NCBI GenBank assembly: GCA_042095375.1
Contig: JBELBJ010000004.1
Span: 32,303-96,302, forward strand
Source: GCA-2715645 sp042095375
Lineage (GTDB): Bacteria > Bacteroidota > Bacteroidia > Cytophagales > MED-G16
Length of the DNA stretch: 64,000 bases
Direction: 5' to 3'
The translations under genes were made by a program, and so were the position numbers. The notes beneath the pieces were generated by a model. That model was not told the origin of the DNA. It was given only the letters and a program-made list of their open reading frames with translations, and made no database searches. Of the stretch, positions 1 through 8,599 are shown in pieces (positions within the stretch are counted from its first letter, which is position 1; the number at the start of each line of letters is the position of its first letter).

Positions 1-1603
1 CTTTACTATCTTTTCTACCCTTAGTAACATAATAAAGACCTAAAACCATGTCTTGAGAAGGTACAGTTATTGGAGCTCCATTGGCAGGATTTATTATATT
101 ATTTGATCCTAACATTAAAATTGATGCTTCCACAATTGCTTCATGGCCTAATGGAACATGAACAGCCATTTGATCGCCATCAAAATCAGCATTAAATGCA
201 GTACAAGATAAAGGATGTAACTCAATAGCTTTTCCTTCAATTAATTTTGGTTGAAATGCCTGTATACCTAGCCTATGTAGTGTAGGCGCTCTATTCAATA
301 AAATAGGATGTCCTTTAAGAACATTTTCAAGAATATCCCAAATCACTGAGTCTTTAGAATCAACTAATTTTTTTGCAGACTTTACTGTTTTTACAATACC
401 TCTTTCAATTAGTTTTCTAATTATAAAAGGTTTGAAAAGTTCAGATGCCATATCTTTTGGCAAACCACACTCATGCATTTTTAATTTGGGGCCAACAACA
501 ATTACAGATCTACCAGAATAATCAACTCTTTTACCTAAAAGGTTTTGTCTAAATCTACCTTGTTTACCCTTAAGCATATCTGTTAGGGATTTTAAAGATC
601 TATTACCTTCAGATCTTACAGCATTAATTCTTCTAGAATTATCAAACAAAGAATCAACAGCTTCTTGTAACATTCTTTTCTCATTTCTTAAAATAACCTC
701 AGGAGCTTTTATTTGAATCAATCTTTTTAATCTATTATTTCTAATAATAACTCTTCTATATAAATCATTTAAATCAGATGTAGCAAACCTACCTCCATCA
801 AGAGGAACTAAAGGTCTCAATTCAGGTGGGATTACCGGAATCAATTTAACTATCATCCATTCTGGTTTATTTTGAATATTTAACTTTGATTCTCTAAAAG
901 CTTCTACTACTCTTAATCTTTTTAATGCTTCAGCTTTTCTTTGTTGAGAAGTTTCTGTAGATGCCTTTGTTCTTAAATCAATGGATAACTGATCTAAATC
1001 AGATTTTGATAAAAGATCTGATATAGCTTCAGCTCCCATTTTTGCAATAAACTTTTTAGGATCATCATTTGGTAACAAATTATTATCTTTTGGTAAAGTA
1101 TCTTCAATATTAAGATATTCCTCCTCTGTTAAAAGATCGCAAGATTGTATTCCATCCTCCTCTTTGACGCCAGGTTGAACAACAACATATCTTTCATAAT
1201 AAACAATTTGATTTAATTTCTTTGCAGGGATACCCAACATATAACCAATCTTATTGGGTAGTGTTCTAAAATACCAAATATGAGCTACTGGAACTACTAA
1301 ATCAATATGTCCCATTCTTTCTCTTCTTACTTTTTTCTCAGTTACTTCAACACCACATCTATCACAAATAATACCCTTGTATCTAATTCTTTTATATTTA
1401 CCACAATGACATTCCCAATCCTTTACAGGTCCAAAAATTCTTTCACAAAACAATCCACCCATTTCAGGTTTAAATGTCCTGTAATTAACTGTTTCTGGAA
1501 CTGTAATTTCCCCAAAAGAACTTTCTAATATTGATTCAGGAGAAGCAAGACTAATTATAATCTTTGAGAAATCTATTTGTTTTTTATTTTTATAATTTTT
1601 CAT
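1..1603 (-). CDS. rpoC: RNA polymerase subunit beta' (N-terminal part, runs off the window)
   Basis: Catalytic large subunit of RNA polymerase. The first 534 codons are present and the 3' end lies beyond base 1. I start it at the ATG at 1601-1603, 17 bases after the rpoB stop; the product begins MKNYKNKKQIDFSKI. Visible are the N-terminal zinc-ribbon cysteines (CHCG and CDRCG, about residues 66-84) and the absolutely conserved catalytic motif NADFDGDQM at residues 471-479 (bases 167-193), whose three aspartates hold the active-site magnesium. It is the last gene seen of the tuf-secE-nusG-rpl-rpo operon. No oddity in the visible part. Confidence 0.97.
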   Translation of the reverse strand, partial: MKNYKNKKQIDFSKIIISLASPESILESSFGEITVPETVNYRTFKPEMGGLFCERIFGPVKDWECHCGKYKRIRYKGIICDRCGVEVTEKKVRRERMGHIDLVVPVAHIWYFRTLPNKIGYMLGIPAKKLNQIVYYERYVVVQPGVKEEDGIQSCDLLTEEEYLNIEDTLPKDNNLLPNDDPKKFIAKMGAEAISDLLSKSDLDQLSIDLRTKASTETSQQRKAEALKRLRVVEAFRESKLNIQNKPEWMIVKLIPVIPPELRPLVPLDGGRFATSDLNDLYRRVIIRNNRLKRLIQIKAPEVILRNEKRMLQEAVDSLFDNSRRINAVRSEGNRSLKSLTDMLKGKQGRFRQNLLGKRVDYSGRSVIVVGPKLKMHECGLPKDMASELFKPFIIRKLIERGIVKTVKSAKKLVDSKDSVIWDILENVLKGHPILLNRAPTLHRLGIQAFQPKLIEGKAIELHPLSCTAFNADFDGDQMAVHVPLGHEAIVEASILMLGSNNIINPANGAPITVPSQDMVLGLYYVTKGRKDSK

Positions 1604-1620
1604 AAAATTCAAGTATAAAT

Positions 1621-4600
1621 TTATTTCATAGTTATTTCTAATGATAATCCTCTTAGCTCATGTACCAAAACATTAAATGATTCGGGTACATTAGGTTTAT
1701 GCATATTTTCACCTTTAACAATAGATTCATATGCACGGGCTCTACCAATAATATCATCAGATTTAATAGTTAAAATTTCCTGTAAAATATGAGAAGCACC
1801 AAAAGCTTCGAGAGCCCAAACTTCCATTTCACCAAATCTTTGACCACCAAACTGTGCTTTACCCCCTAGAGGTTGTTGCGTGATCAATGAGTAGGGTCCT
1901 ATAGACCTAGAATGCATTTTATCATCTACTAAATGCCCTAGTTTTAACATATAAATAACTCCAACGGTTACAGGCTGATCAAATTTTTTACCGGACATAC
2001 CATCATATAAATATGTTCTTCCAAATTCAGGTAACCCTGCCTCCTTAAGTTCTTTTCTCACCTCTTCAGTTGTAGCACCATCAAAGATTGGTGTCATATA
2101 TTTTTTGTTTAATTCTAAACCAGCCCAACCTAAAGCTGTCTCATATAATTGACCAATATTCATTCTTGAAGGTACACCTAATGGATTTAATACTATGTCA
2201 ACAGAAGAACCATCCTCGAGAAAAGGCATGTCCTCTTCTCTAACAATTTTTGCAACAACACCTTTATTCCCATGTCTACCAGCCATTTTATCACCAACTT
2301 TTAACTTTCTTTTTTTTGCAACAAATACTTTTGCCATCTGGACAATTCCAGGGGCTAATTCATCTCCAACTTCTAAAGAATAGTTTTCTTTTTTAAAAAT
2401 GGAAATCAAATCATTCCTTTTTATAATGTAGTTTTTTACAGCTTTTGCTACAAGAATATTAATCTTATCATCATCAGTCCAATTTTCTAAAACAATGTCA
2501 TTTAACAAACTAGACTCTTCTGGAACATTTAAACTACTCTTGTCATAATAAATATTATCTATTGGAAAAAGTTTTTCAGAAATGTTTTTTTTATTAAAAA
2601 TTGTACCTTTTTTTATTACTAAGTCACCATATTTATGATAAATATCTTGAGATTTTTTAGATTTTAGTAAAATTTCAAACTTACCAATCAATTTACTTTT
2701 TAAATCATTTAAAGACTTACTATAATTCTGCTTTAATTCATCCAATTCTTTTTTAATTAATTTTTTTGATTCTTTATCCTTTTTTTGTCTAGAAAATATT
2801 TTGCTTCCAACAACAACCCCATTTAATGATGGGGGACCTTTTAATGAAGCATCTTTAACATCTCCAGCTTTATCACCAAAAATTGCTCTCAATAACCTCT
2901 CTTCTGGGGTAGGATCACTTTCTCCTTTGGGAGTTATTTTTCCAATAAGAATATCTCCTTCTATCACATTAGACCCCTCAACTACTACACCATTTTCATC
3001 TAAATTCTTTACTGCTTCATCACTTACATTTGGTAATTCTGAAGTAAATTCTTCTTGTCCTCTTTTAGTATCTCTTACTTCCAATTTAAATTCTTCGATA
3101 TGAAGAGAAGTAAAAATATCATCCTTAACAACTTTTTCAGAAATAACGATTGCATCTTCAAAATTATACCCTTGCCATGGCATAAATGCTACTTTTAAAT
3201 TTCTTCCTAAAGCTAGCTCACCGCCATCAGTAGCAAATCCTTGACATAAAACTTGACCTTTAGAAACTTTATCTCCAATTTTAACAATTGGTGAAATATT
3301 GACACATGTGTCCTGATTTGATCTTCTAAATTTCACCAGGTCATAAGTTTTTCTATTATCATTATCATCAAAAGAAACAAGTTTTTGATCCTTATTTAAG
3401 TCATAAACTATTTCTATTTTATGAGAGTCCACATAAGTAACTTTACCTTTTCCCTCAGCAACAATTGTTGACCTTGAATCTCTAGCTACTCTAGATTCAA
3501 TTCCGGTTCCAACTATGGGTGCTTCAGGTTTCATTAAAGGAACTGCCTGTCTCATCATATTTGAACCCATCAAAGCTCTATTTGCATCATCATGCTCTAA
3601 GAAAGGAATTAAGGAGGCTGCTACAGAAACAATTTGATTAGGTGCAACATCCATATATTTAATTTCTTGACCTTTCACTAATGGAAAATCCCCCTCATAT
3701 CTAGTCTTAACTAAACTATTTTTAAATTGGCCAGATTGCTTTAAGTCAGCATTAGCTTGAGCAATATATGAATTATCTTCATCTTCAGCTGTCAAATAAA
3801 AAGCATTGCCAGACATATCAACTTTACCTTTATTAACTTTTCTATAAGGAGTTTCAATAAAACCCATATTATTAACCTTAGCATGCACACACAAAGATGA
3901 AATAAGTCCTATATTTGGACCTTCAGGAGTTTCAATAGTACATAATCTTCCATAATGTGTATAATGAACATCTCTAACTTCAAAACCGGCTCTTTCTCTC
4001 GACAATCCACCAGGACCTAAAGCAGACATTCTTCTTTTATGAGTTATTTCAGCTAATGGATTTGTTTGATCCATAAATTGAGATAATTGATTTGTGCCAA
4101 AAAATGAATTAATAACAGACGTAAGAGTTCTAGCATTAATTAAATCCACAGGTTTAAAATCTTCATTATCTCTTACATTCATTCTCTCTTTAATTGTTCT
4201 TGACATTCTAGCTAATCCGACACCAAATTGAGAATAAAGCTGTTCACCAACAGTTCTAACCCTCCTATTACTTAGATGATCTATATCATCTACTACAGCT
4301 TTTGCATTTATTAAGGTTATCAAATATTTAACGATTAGTATTATATCATTTTTTGATAAAACTCTAGTTTCAAAATCATCATTTATACCTAATTTTTTGT
4401 TGATTCTATATCTCCCAACTTCACCCAAATCATATCTTTTATCACTAAAAAATAAATTTTGGATAATATCTCTTGCAGTTTCTTCATCAGGTGCTTCAGA
4501 ATTTCTTAATTGTCTATAAATTTCTTCTAAAGCCTCTTTTTCTGAGTTAGAGCTATCTTTTTTTAATGTATTAAATATTGTCATATACTCAGCAATATTA

Positions 4601-5499
4601 ATATCTTCTCTGTGAACAATTATTGAATTTGACTCAGAATCAATAATAGTTTGAATATCTTCCTTTTGTATTTCATGATCTCTTTCTAAAATTACCTCAT
4701 TTCTATCAACAGAAATTAATTCACCGGTATCCTCATCTACAAAATCTTCAATCCATGTCCTTAAAACACGTGCTGCAAGTTTTCTACCAATAATAGATTT
4801 TAAATTTGACTTTGAAACAATTACCTCTTCTGATAAGTTAAAGATATCTAAGATATCTTTATCTGTACCGAAGCCAATAGCTCTTAATAATGTAGTGATT
4901 GGAAATTTCTTTTTTCGATCTATATAAGCATACATTATATTGTTTACATCAGTAGCAAATTCAATCCAAGAACCTCTAAATGGAATAATTCTTGCTGAAT
5001 ATAAAGGTGTCCCATTAGTATGTTTACTTTGAGCAAAAAATACTCCTGGAGATCTATGAAGTTGAGACACAACAACTCTTTCAGCACCATTTATTACAAA
5101 TGATCCTTTCAAGGTCATGTAAGGAATATTTCCTAAAAAAACTTCTTGTTCAATTGTTTCAAAATCATCATTATCCTCATCATTACATATCAACCTTAAT
5201 TTTGCTTTAAGCGGTAAAGAATAAGTTAATCCCCTATCAACACATTCATTAACATTGTATTTGGGAGGATCAACTGTATAATCTACAAATTCTAAAATAA
5301 AATTATCACGAGAATCAGAAATCGGAAAATTCTCCATAAAAACCTTATAAAGACCTTCATGTGTTCTATTTTCAGGAGCTGTTTCTAATTGGAAAAAATC
5401 TTTGTAAGACTGTAACTGAACATCTAAAAAGTCAGGATAATCTAATATCCTTTTAATTTTAGAAAAGTCAATTCTTTTTGAAGTATTATTATTTTTCAA
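1621..5499 (-). CDS. rpoB: RNA polymerase subunit beta
   Basis: Beta subunit of RNA polymerase, 1292 residues, a usual length for Bacteroidota. Landmarks read from the translation include the rifampicin-region segment FFGTNQLSQFMDQTNPLAEI, the GPGGLSRERAGFEVRDVH motif, EGPNIGLI, and the C-terminal KMAGRHGNKGVV and GGKAQFGGQRFGEMEVWALEA blocks. A lysine-rich stretch around residues 930-1060 between conserved blocks is the lineage-variable region. The start is a TTG (5497-5499); no in-frame ATG lies nearby, and the product then opens normally with IDFSKIKRILDYPDFL. It lies 60 bases downstream of rplL, with a small stem-loop at the rplL stop, and 17 bases before rpoC. Confidence 0.97.
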   Translation of the reverse strand: MKNNNTSKRIDFSKIKRILDYPDFLDVQLQSYKDFFQLETAPENRTHEGLYKVFMENFPISDSRDNFILEFVDYTVDPPKYNVNECVDRGLTYSLPLKAKLRLICNDEDNDDFETIEQEVFLGNIPYMTLKGSFVINGAERVVVSQLHRSPGVFFAQSKHTNGTPLYSARIIPFRGSWIEFATDVNNIMYAYIDRKKKFPITTLLRAIGFGTDKDILDIFNLSEEVIVSKSNLKSIIGRKLAARVLRTWIEDFVDEDTGELISVDRNEVILERDHEIQKEDIQTIIDSESNSIIVHREDINIAEYMTIFNTLKKDSSNSEKEALEEIYRQLRNSEAPDEETARDIIQNLFFSDKRYDLGEVGRYRINKKLGINDDFETRVLSKNDIILIVKYLITLINAKAVVDDIDHLSNRRVRTVGEQLYSQFGVGLARMSRTIKERMNVRDNEDFKPVDLINARTLTSVINSFFGTNQLSQFMDQTNPLAEITHKRRMSALGPGGLSRERAGFEVRDVHYTHYGRLCTIETPEGPNIGLISSLCVHAKVNNMGFIETPYRKVNKGKVDMSGNAFYLTAEDEDNSYIAQANADLKQSGQFKNSLVKTRYEGDFPLVKGQEIKYMDVAPNQIVSVAASLIPFLEHDDANRALMGSNMMRQAVPLMKPEAPIVGTGIESRVARDSRSTIVAEGKGKVTYVDSHKIEIVYDLNKDQKLVSFDDNDNRKTYDLVKFRRSNQDTCVNISPIVKIGDKVSKGQVLCQGFATDGGELALGRNLKVAFMPWQGYNFEDAIVISEKVVKDDIFTSLHIEEFKLEVRDTKRGQEEFTSELPNVSDEAVKNLDENGVVVEGSNVIEGDILIGKITPKGESDPTPEERLLRAIFGDKAGDVKDASLKGPPSLNGVVVGSKIFSRQKKDKESKKLIKKELDELKQNYSKSLNDLKSKLIGKFEILLKSKKSQDIYHKYGDLVIKKGTIFNKKNISEKLFPIDNIYYDKSSLNVPEESSLLNDIVLENWTDDDKINILVAKAVKNYIIKRNDLISIFKKENYSLEVGDELAPGIVQMAKVFVAKKRKLKVGDKMAGRHGNKGVVAKIVREEDMPFLEDGSSVDIVLNPLGVPSRMNIGQLYETALGWAGLELNKKYMTPIFDGATTEEVRKELKEAGLPEFGRTYLYDGMSGKKFDQPVTVGVIYMLKLGHLVDDKMHSRSIGPYSLITQQPLGGKAQFGGQRFGEMEVWALEAFGASHILQEILTIKSDDIIGRARAYESIVKGENMHKPNVPESFNVLVHELRGLSLEITMK

Positions 5500-5543
5500 T
5501 AGTATATATTTAAAGCTATTTAATTAAAAAAATATTCATTCAT

Positions 5544-5570
5544 AAAAAAAATTAAGCTATTATTTTAGCT
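5544..5570 (-). terminator. Weak stem-loop with U-run between rplL and rpoB (possible attenuator)
   Basis: On the minus strand the rplL stop codon sits inside a small inverted repeat (AGCTA/TAGCT, loop of six, 5555-5570), followed after three bases by a run of seven T. The stem is only five base pairs, so full termination is unlikely. Its place matches the partial terminator known between rplL and rpoB in Escherichia coli, which lowers rpoBC relative to ribosomal protein expression. The function here is inferred from position. Confidence 0.35.
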
Positions 5571-5943
5571 CAACCTCTGCACCAGCTTCCTCTAATTGCT
5601 TCTTCGCTGTTTCTGCTTCATCTTTAGCAACGCCTTCTTTAACTGCTTTTGGAGCAGCATCAACTAAGTCTTTAGCATCTTTCAACCCTAAACCAGTAAT
5701 TTCTTTTACAAGTTTTACAATTGCTAATTTAGAAGCTCCAGCCGATTTTAATATTATATCAAAATTTGACTTTTCTTCAGTTGCTTCAGAAGAATCTGAA
5801 CCACCAGATGAAGATGCTGATGAAACCACAGCTGCAGCTGCAGGTTCAATACCATATTCATCTTTTAAAATATTTGCTAATTCATTAACATCTTTCACTG
5901 ATAAATTAACAAGTTTTTCAGCTAACGATTTTATATCTGCCAT
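5560..5943 (-). CDS. rplL: Ribosomal protein bL12 (L7/L12)
   Basis: Stalk protein of the 50S subunit, 127 residues, which recruits translation GTPases such as the EF-Tu encoded upstream in this operon. The N-terminal dimerisation domain (residues 1-35) is followed by a Ser/Ala-rich hinge (about 38-55). The C-terminal domain carries the conserved factor-binding segment AIVKLVKEITGLGLKDAKDLV. It starts at an ATG 19 bases after the rplJ stop. Normal length and composition; usual rplJ-rplL order. Confidence 0.97.
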   Translation of the reverse strand: MADIKSLAEKLVNLSVKDVNELANILKDEYGIEPAAAAVVSSASSSGGSDSSEATEEKSNFDIILKSAGASKLAIVKLVKEITGLGLKDAKDLVDAAPKAVKEGVAKDEAETAKKQLEEAGAEVELK

Positions 5944-5962
5944 TTTATTATAATTTTAGTTT

Positions 5963-6499
5963 TTAATTATTTTTTTCTTCTAATTGTTTAATAACCCCAG
6001 AAAGTTTACTTTCTGCACCTTTTAAAGAACTTATAATATTTTTAATTGGTGATTTTAATAATGAAATTATACTCCCAATCAACTCATTTTTACTCTTTAA
6101 CTTGCTTAAAGAATTTAAGTTTTCATCTCCTATATAAAATTCTAAATCAATAGAAGCTGCTTTTAACTTTAAGTAATCTTCACCAGTAATTTTTCTAAAA
6201 TCTTTCAAGATTTTAGCTGGTTCACTAGGACTTAACTTAGAAAAAAGTATACCAGAAAATCCAGAAAGCACATCTTTATTAATTAATGGGGAAAAATCAT
6301 TTTCATTATTTTCTAAAGCTTTTTTAATAAATGAGTTTTTAACAACCTTATATTCAACATCTTTTTTAAAACATTTTTCTCTAAATTGATTTACTTGAGA
6401 AACTGAAAGACCTGAAGCGTCTGTAATATAAAATATATTATTATTATCAAATTTTTTAGATAAATTTTCAACTAACAATAGTTTATCCTCTTTATTCAT
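5963..6499 (-). CDS. rplJ: Ribosomal protein uL10
   Basis: Base of the ribosomal stalk; its C-terminal helix binds bL12 dimers. The 178 residues begin MNKEDKLLLVENLSKKF, the usual uL10 N-terminal rRNA-binding globular domain, with the family segment YKVVKNSFIKKALE near residues 50-63. The C-terminal part (about 135-178) is helical and rich in Lys, Ser and Leu. The gene starts one base after the rplA stop, so translation is probably coupled. Sequence divergence is moderate, as is usual for uL10. Confidence 0.95.
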   Translation of the reverse strand: MNKEDKLLLVENLSKKFDNNNIFYITDASGLSVSQVNQFREKCFKKDVEYKVVKNSFIKKALENNENDFSPLINKDVLSGFSGILFSKLSPSEPAKILKDFRKITGEDYLKLKAASIDLEFYIGDENLNSLSKLKSKNELIGSIISLLKSPIKNIISSLKGAESKLSGVIKQLEEKNN

Positions 6500-6500
6500 A

Positions 6501-7199
6501 TTATAAATTATTTACTATTGATTTATCAATTCTAATAGAGCTACTCATAGTACTTGAAATAGAAATACTTTTAAAGTAAGTACCTTTAGTTGAAGCAGGC
6601 TTTAACTTAAGAATTGAGTCGATTAATTTAGAAGCATTTTCTTCAATTTTAATAGGAGAAAATGATACCTTAGCTATAGAAGAATGAATGATTCCATTTT
6701 TATCAACTTTATAATCAATTTTTCCACCTTTAACTTCTTTAATTGCTTTAGCAAGGTCATCAGTTACAGTTCCAGACTTAGGATTAGGCATTAATCCTCT
6801 TGGACCTAGAAATTTTCCAAGCTTACCTAAAGTTGGCATCAAAGATGGTTGAGTTATAATTATATCAAAATCAGTCCATCCACCTTCAATTTTTTTAATG
6901 TATTCATCTAACCCAACTAAATCAGCCCCTGAACTTTTAGATTCTTCCTCTTTGTCTGGATTACATAGGACCAAAACTTTATTCTTTTTACCGTTACCAT
7001 GAGGCAATACAACAACTCCTCTTACCATCTGATCAGCTTTTTTTGGATCAACTCCAAGTCTAATATCCATATCAACTGATGCATCAAATTTTGCAAATGA
7101 AATTTCTTTAATTAATTCAGAAGCACTTTTAAGTGAATAAAAATCATCAGTTTTATATCTTTCTAATCCTTTTTTTATATTTTTTGATATCCTACTCAT
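6501..7199 (-). CDS. rplA: Ribosomal protein uL1
   Basis: L1-stalk protein of the 50S subunit, which helps release the E-site tRNA; in many bacteria it also represses its own operon by binding the mRNA. I start at the ATG at 7197-7199 (product MSRISKNIKKGLERY, 232 residues), the normal uL1 length. A longer in-frame reading back to 7271 would overlap the end of rplK and add 24 non-homologous residues. Signature blocks: DIRLGVDPKKADQMVRGVV near residues 43-61, and GKLGKFLGPRGLMPNPKSGTV in the middle. Lies between rplK and rplJ. Confidence 0.96.
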   Translation of the reverse strand: MSRISKNIKKGLERYKTDDFYSLKSASELIKEISFAKFDASVDMDIRLGVDPKKADQMVRGVVVLPHGNGKKNKVLVLCNPDKEEESKSSGADLVGLDEYIKKIEGGWTDFDIIITQPSLMPTLGKLGKFLGPRGLMPNPKSGTVTDDLAKAIKEVKGGKIDYKVDKNGIIHSSIAKVSFSPIKIEENASKLIDSILKLKPASTKGTYFKSISISSTMSSSIRIDKSIVNNL

Positions 7200-7212
7200 T
7201 TTCTTAATTAAT

Positions 7213-7653
7213 TTAATTATTTGGAAAGTCGCCTTTAACTTTAACTCCCATACTCCTTGCCGTTCCAGCAATCATCTTCATTGCAGATTCAATTTTAAAT
7301 GAATTTAAATCTTTCATTTTTGTCTCAGCGATAGATTTAACTTGACCCCAACTGATTGATCCTATCTTATTAATATTAGATTGATCTGATCCTTTCTTTT
7401 TATTGGCAGCTTCAAGAATTAAAACAGAAGCTGGTGGTGTTTTGATAACAAAATCAAAAGATTTATCCTTATAAATTGTAATTACAACTGGTAATACCTG
7501 TCCTTTTTTATCTTCACTTCTAGCATTAAATTGATTGCAAAATTCCATTATATTCAAACCTTTACTTCCTAACGCAGGACCTACAGGAGGTGAAGGATTT
7601 GCTTGTCCACCTCGAATTTGTAACTTAAGATATGTATCAATTTGTTTAGCCAT
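7213..7653 (-). CDS. rplK: Ribosomal protein uL11
   Basis: GTPase-centre protein of the 50S subunit, 146 residues. The N-terminal domain shows the proline-rich switch region (KLQIRGGQANPSPPVGPALG) and the following GLNIMEFCNQFNARSEDKKG block. The C-terminal rRNA-binding domain ends with the conserved IAGTARSMGVKVKG. The ATG lies immediately before the nusG stop on the minus strand with no spacer (7653/7654), which points to translational coupling with nusG. Confidence 0.97.
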   Translation of the reverse strand: MAKQIDTYLKLQIRGGQANPSPPVGPALGSKGLNIMEFCNQFNARSEDKKGQVLPVVITIYKDKSFDFVIKTPPASVLILEAANKKKGSDQSNINKIGSISWGQVKSIAETKMKDLNSFKIESAMKMIAGTARSMGVKVKGDFPNN

Positions 7654-8205
7654 CTAATTTGTTTTTTCAACTTGATAGTAGTTTAACTCAACTGGTGTAC
7701 TTCTTCCAAAAATTTTGACTGTAACATTAATTTTTTTCTTTTCTTCAAATATTTCTGAAATATTCCCAGTAAAACCGTTAAAAGGACCATCCATAACTTT
7801 TACACCTTCACCAACTACAAAAGATGTTAAAGATGAAGCTTCATCCATTTTAGACTCATCTACTTTTCCAAAAATTCTATTTATTTCATCTTCACGTAAT
7901 GGAATAGGAATTTTAGAAGCTCCTTTACCTGAGCCGAGAAATCCAATAACTCCGGGTATGTTATTAATTAGATGTTGTACTTCACCATGAGAAAAATCTG
8001 CTGAAACCAAAACATATCCAGGGAAATAGTTTCTCTCCTTAATTTTCTTTTTACCATCCCTCATAACATATATTTTTTCATTAGGAATTAGAACATCAGG
8101 AATAAACTTTTCAAGCTTTTTTCTGACAATTTCTTTTTCTAAATATGTCTTTATTTTGTTTTCTTTGCCACTTATAGCCCTTATAACGTACCATTTTACA
8201 CTCAT
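7654..8205 (-). CDS. nusG: Transcription termination/antitermination factor NusG
   Basis: Universally conserved elongation factor that binds the RNA polymerase clamp. The 183 residues start MSVKWYVIRAISGKENKIK, the NGN-domain opening, followed by the FPGYVLV strand (about 61-67) that contacts polymerase. A C-terminal KOW domain has VGEGVKVMDGPFNGFTGNI (about 127-145). The NGN domain holds IPGVIGFLGSGKG. It sits eight bases after secE and abuts rplK, in the usual secE-nusG-rplK order. Confidence 0.97.
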   Translation of the reverse strand: MSVKWYVIRAISGKENKIKTYLEKEIVRKKLEKFIPDVLIPNEKIYVMRDGKKKIKERNYFPGYVLVSADFSHGEVQHLINNIPGVIGFLGSGKGASKIPIPLREDEINRIFGKVDESKMDEASSLTSFVVGEGVKVMDGPFNGFTGNISEIFEEKKKINVTVKIFGRSTPVELNYYQVEKTN

Positions 8206-8213
8206 ATTAATAA

Positions 8214-8405
8214 TTAAAAGGATTTATAAAAAACTGACATTAAATTTTCAAAACTTAAATCAATTAACCCAATAAAGATTGCAAAGATTAGAGAAGCTAC
8301 TAAAACTAATATTGAACTATTCTGTAAACTATTTAAACTTGGCCAAGATACTTTATGAATCATTTCTTCGTAAGACTGGGTAAGATAATTTATCAAGTTT
8401 ATCAT
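8214..8405 (-). CDS. secE: Preprotein translocase subunit SecE
   Basis: Small inner-membrane subunit that clamps the SecY channel. The 63 residues match the short single-span form: an amphipathic helix with the conserved KVSWPS block (residues 18-23) followed by one transmembrane helix (about 30-55, LVLVASLIFAIFIGLIDLSF). It follows tRNA-Trp and precedes nusG, the near-universal bacterial arrangement. Sequence similarity alone would be modest at this size; the motif and neighbours make it certain. Confidence 0.93.
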   Translation of the reverse strand: MINLINYLTQSYEEMIHKVSWPSLNSLQNSSILVLVASLIFAIFIGLIDLSFENLMSVFYKSF

Positions 8406-8434
8406 AATAAAAAAAAAAATTTAACTCCCGTTTG

Positions 8435-8507
8435 CACGGGTGGAGAGACTCGAACTCCCAGCCAACGGTTTTGGAGACCGCTACTCTACCAATTGAGCTA
8501 CACCCGT
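8435..8507 (-). tRNA. tRNA-Trp (CCA)
   Basis: A complete 73-base cloverleaf reads on the minus strand. The acceptor arms are ACGGGTG and CACCCGT, the anticodon stem GCGGT/ACCGT holds loop CTCCAAA with anticodon CCA, and the T-arm has GTTCGAGT. The discriminator base is G and CCA is not encoded. It lies between tuf and secE, as in other Bacteroidota, and is probably cut out of the tuf-rpo transcript. Confidence 0.96.
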
Positions 8508-8543
8508 TTAAAGAACAAATGAAGGTCAAATGACCTGCAAATT

Positions 8544-8580
8544 TAGAGTAATTGTTTATATAATACAAACAATTACTCTA
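8544..8580 (-). other. 14-bp perfect stem-loop between tuf and tRNA-Trp
   Basis: The 92-base gap after tuf holds an exact inverted repeat: TAGAGTAATTGTTT at 8544-8557 and its complement at 8567-8580, with a nine-base loop. On the minus (transcribed) strand it is followed by AAATTTGC rather than a U-run, so it is not a classical intrinsic terminator. Likely roles are 3' end protection of the tuf message or an RNase III-type processing site that separates tuf from tRNA-Trp. A second small inverted repeat (GGTCA AA TGACC, 8524-8535) lies just downstream. Confidence 0.7.
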
Positions 8581-8599
8581 AAAGATAACCAAAAAAATA

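Noticed and set aside
2801..3103. Plus-strand open frame within rpoB, and similar frames opposite other genes
   Set aside because: They are antisense shadows of conserved coding sequence, with no start context or recognisable product.
7200..7271. 24-codon N-terminal extension of rplA
   Set aside because: It overlaps the coding end of rplK, and the added residues do not belong to uL1; the ATG at 7199 gives the normal length.
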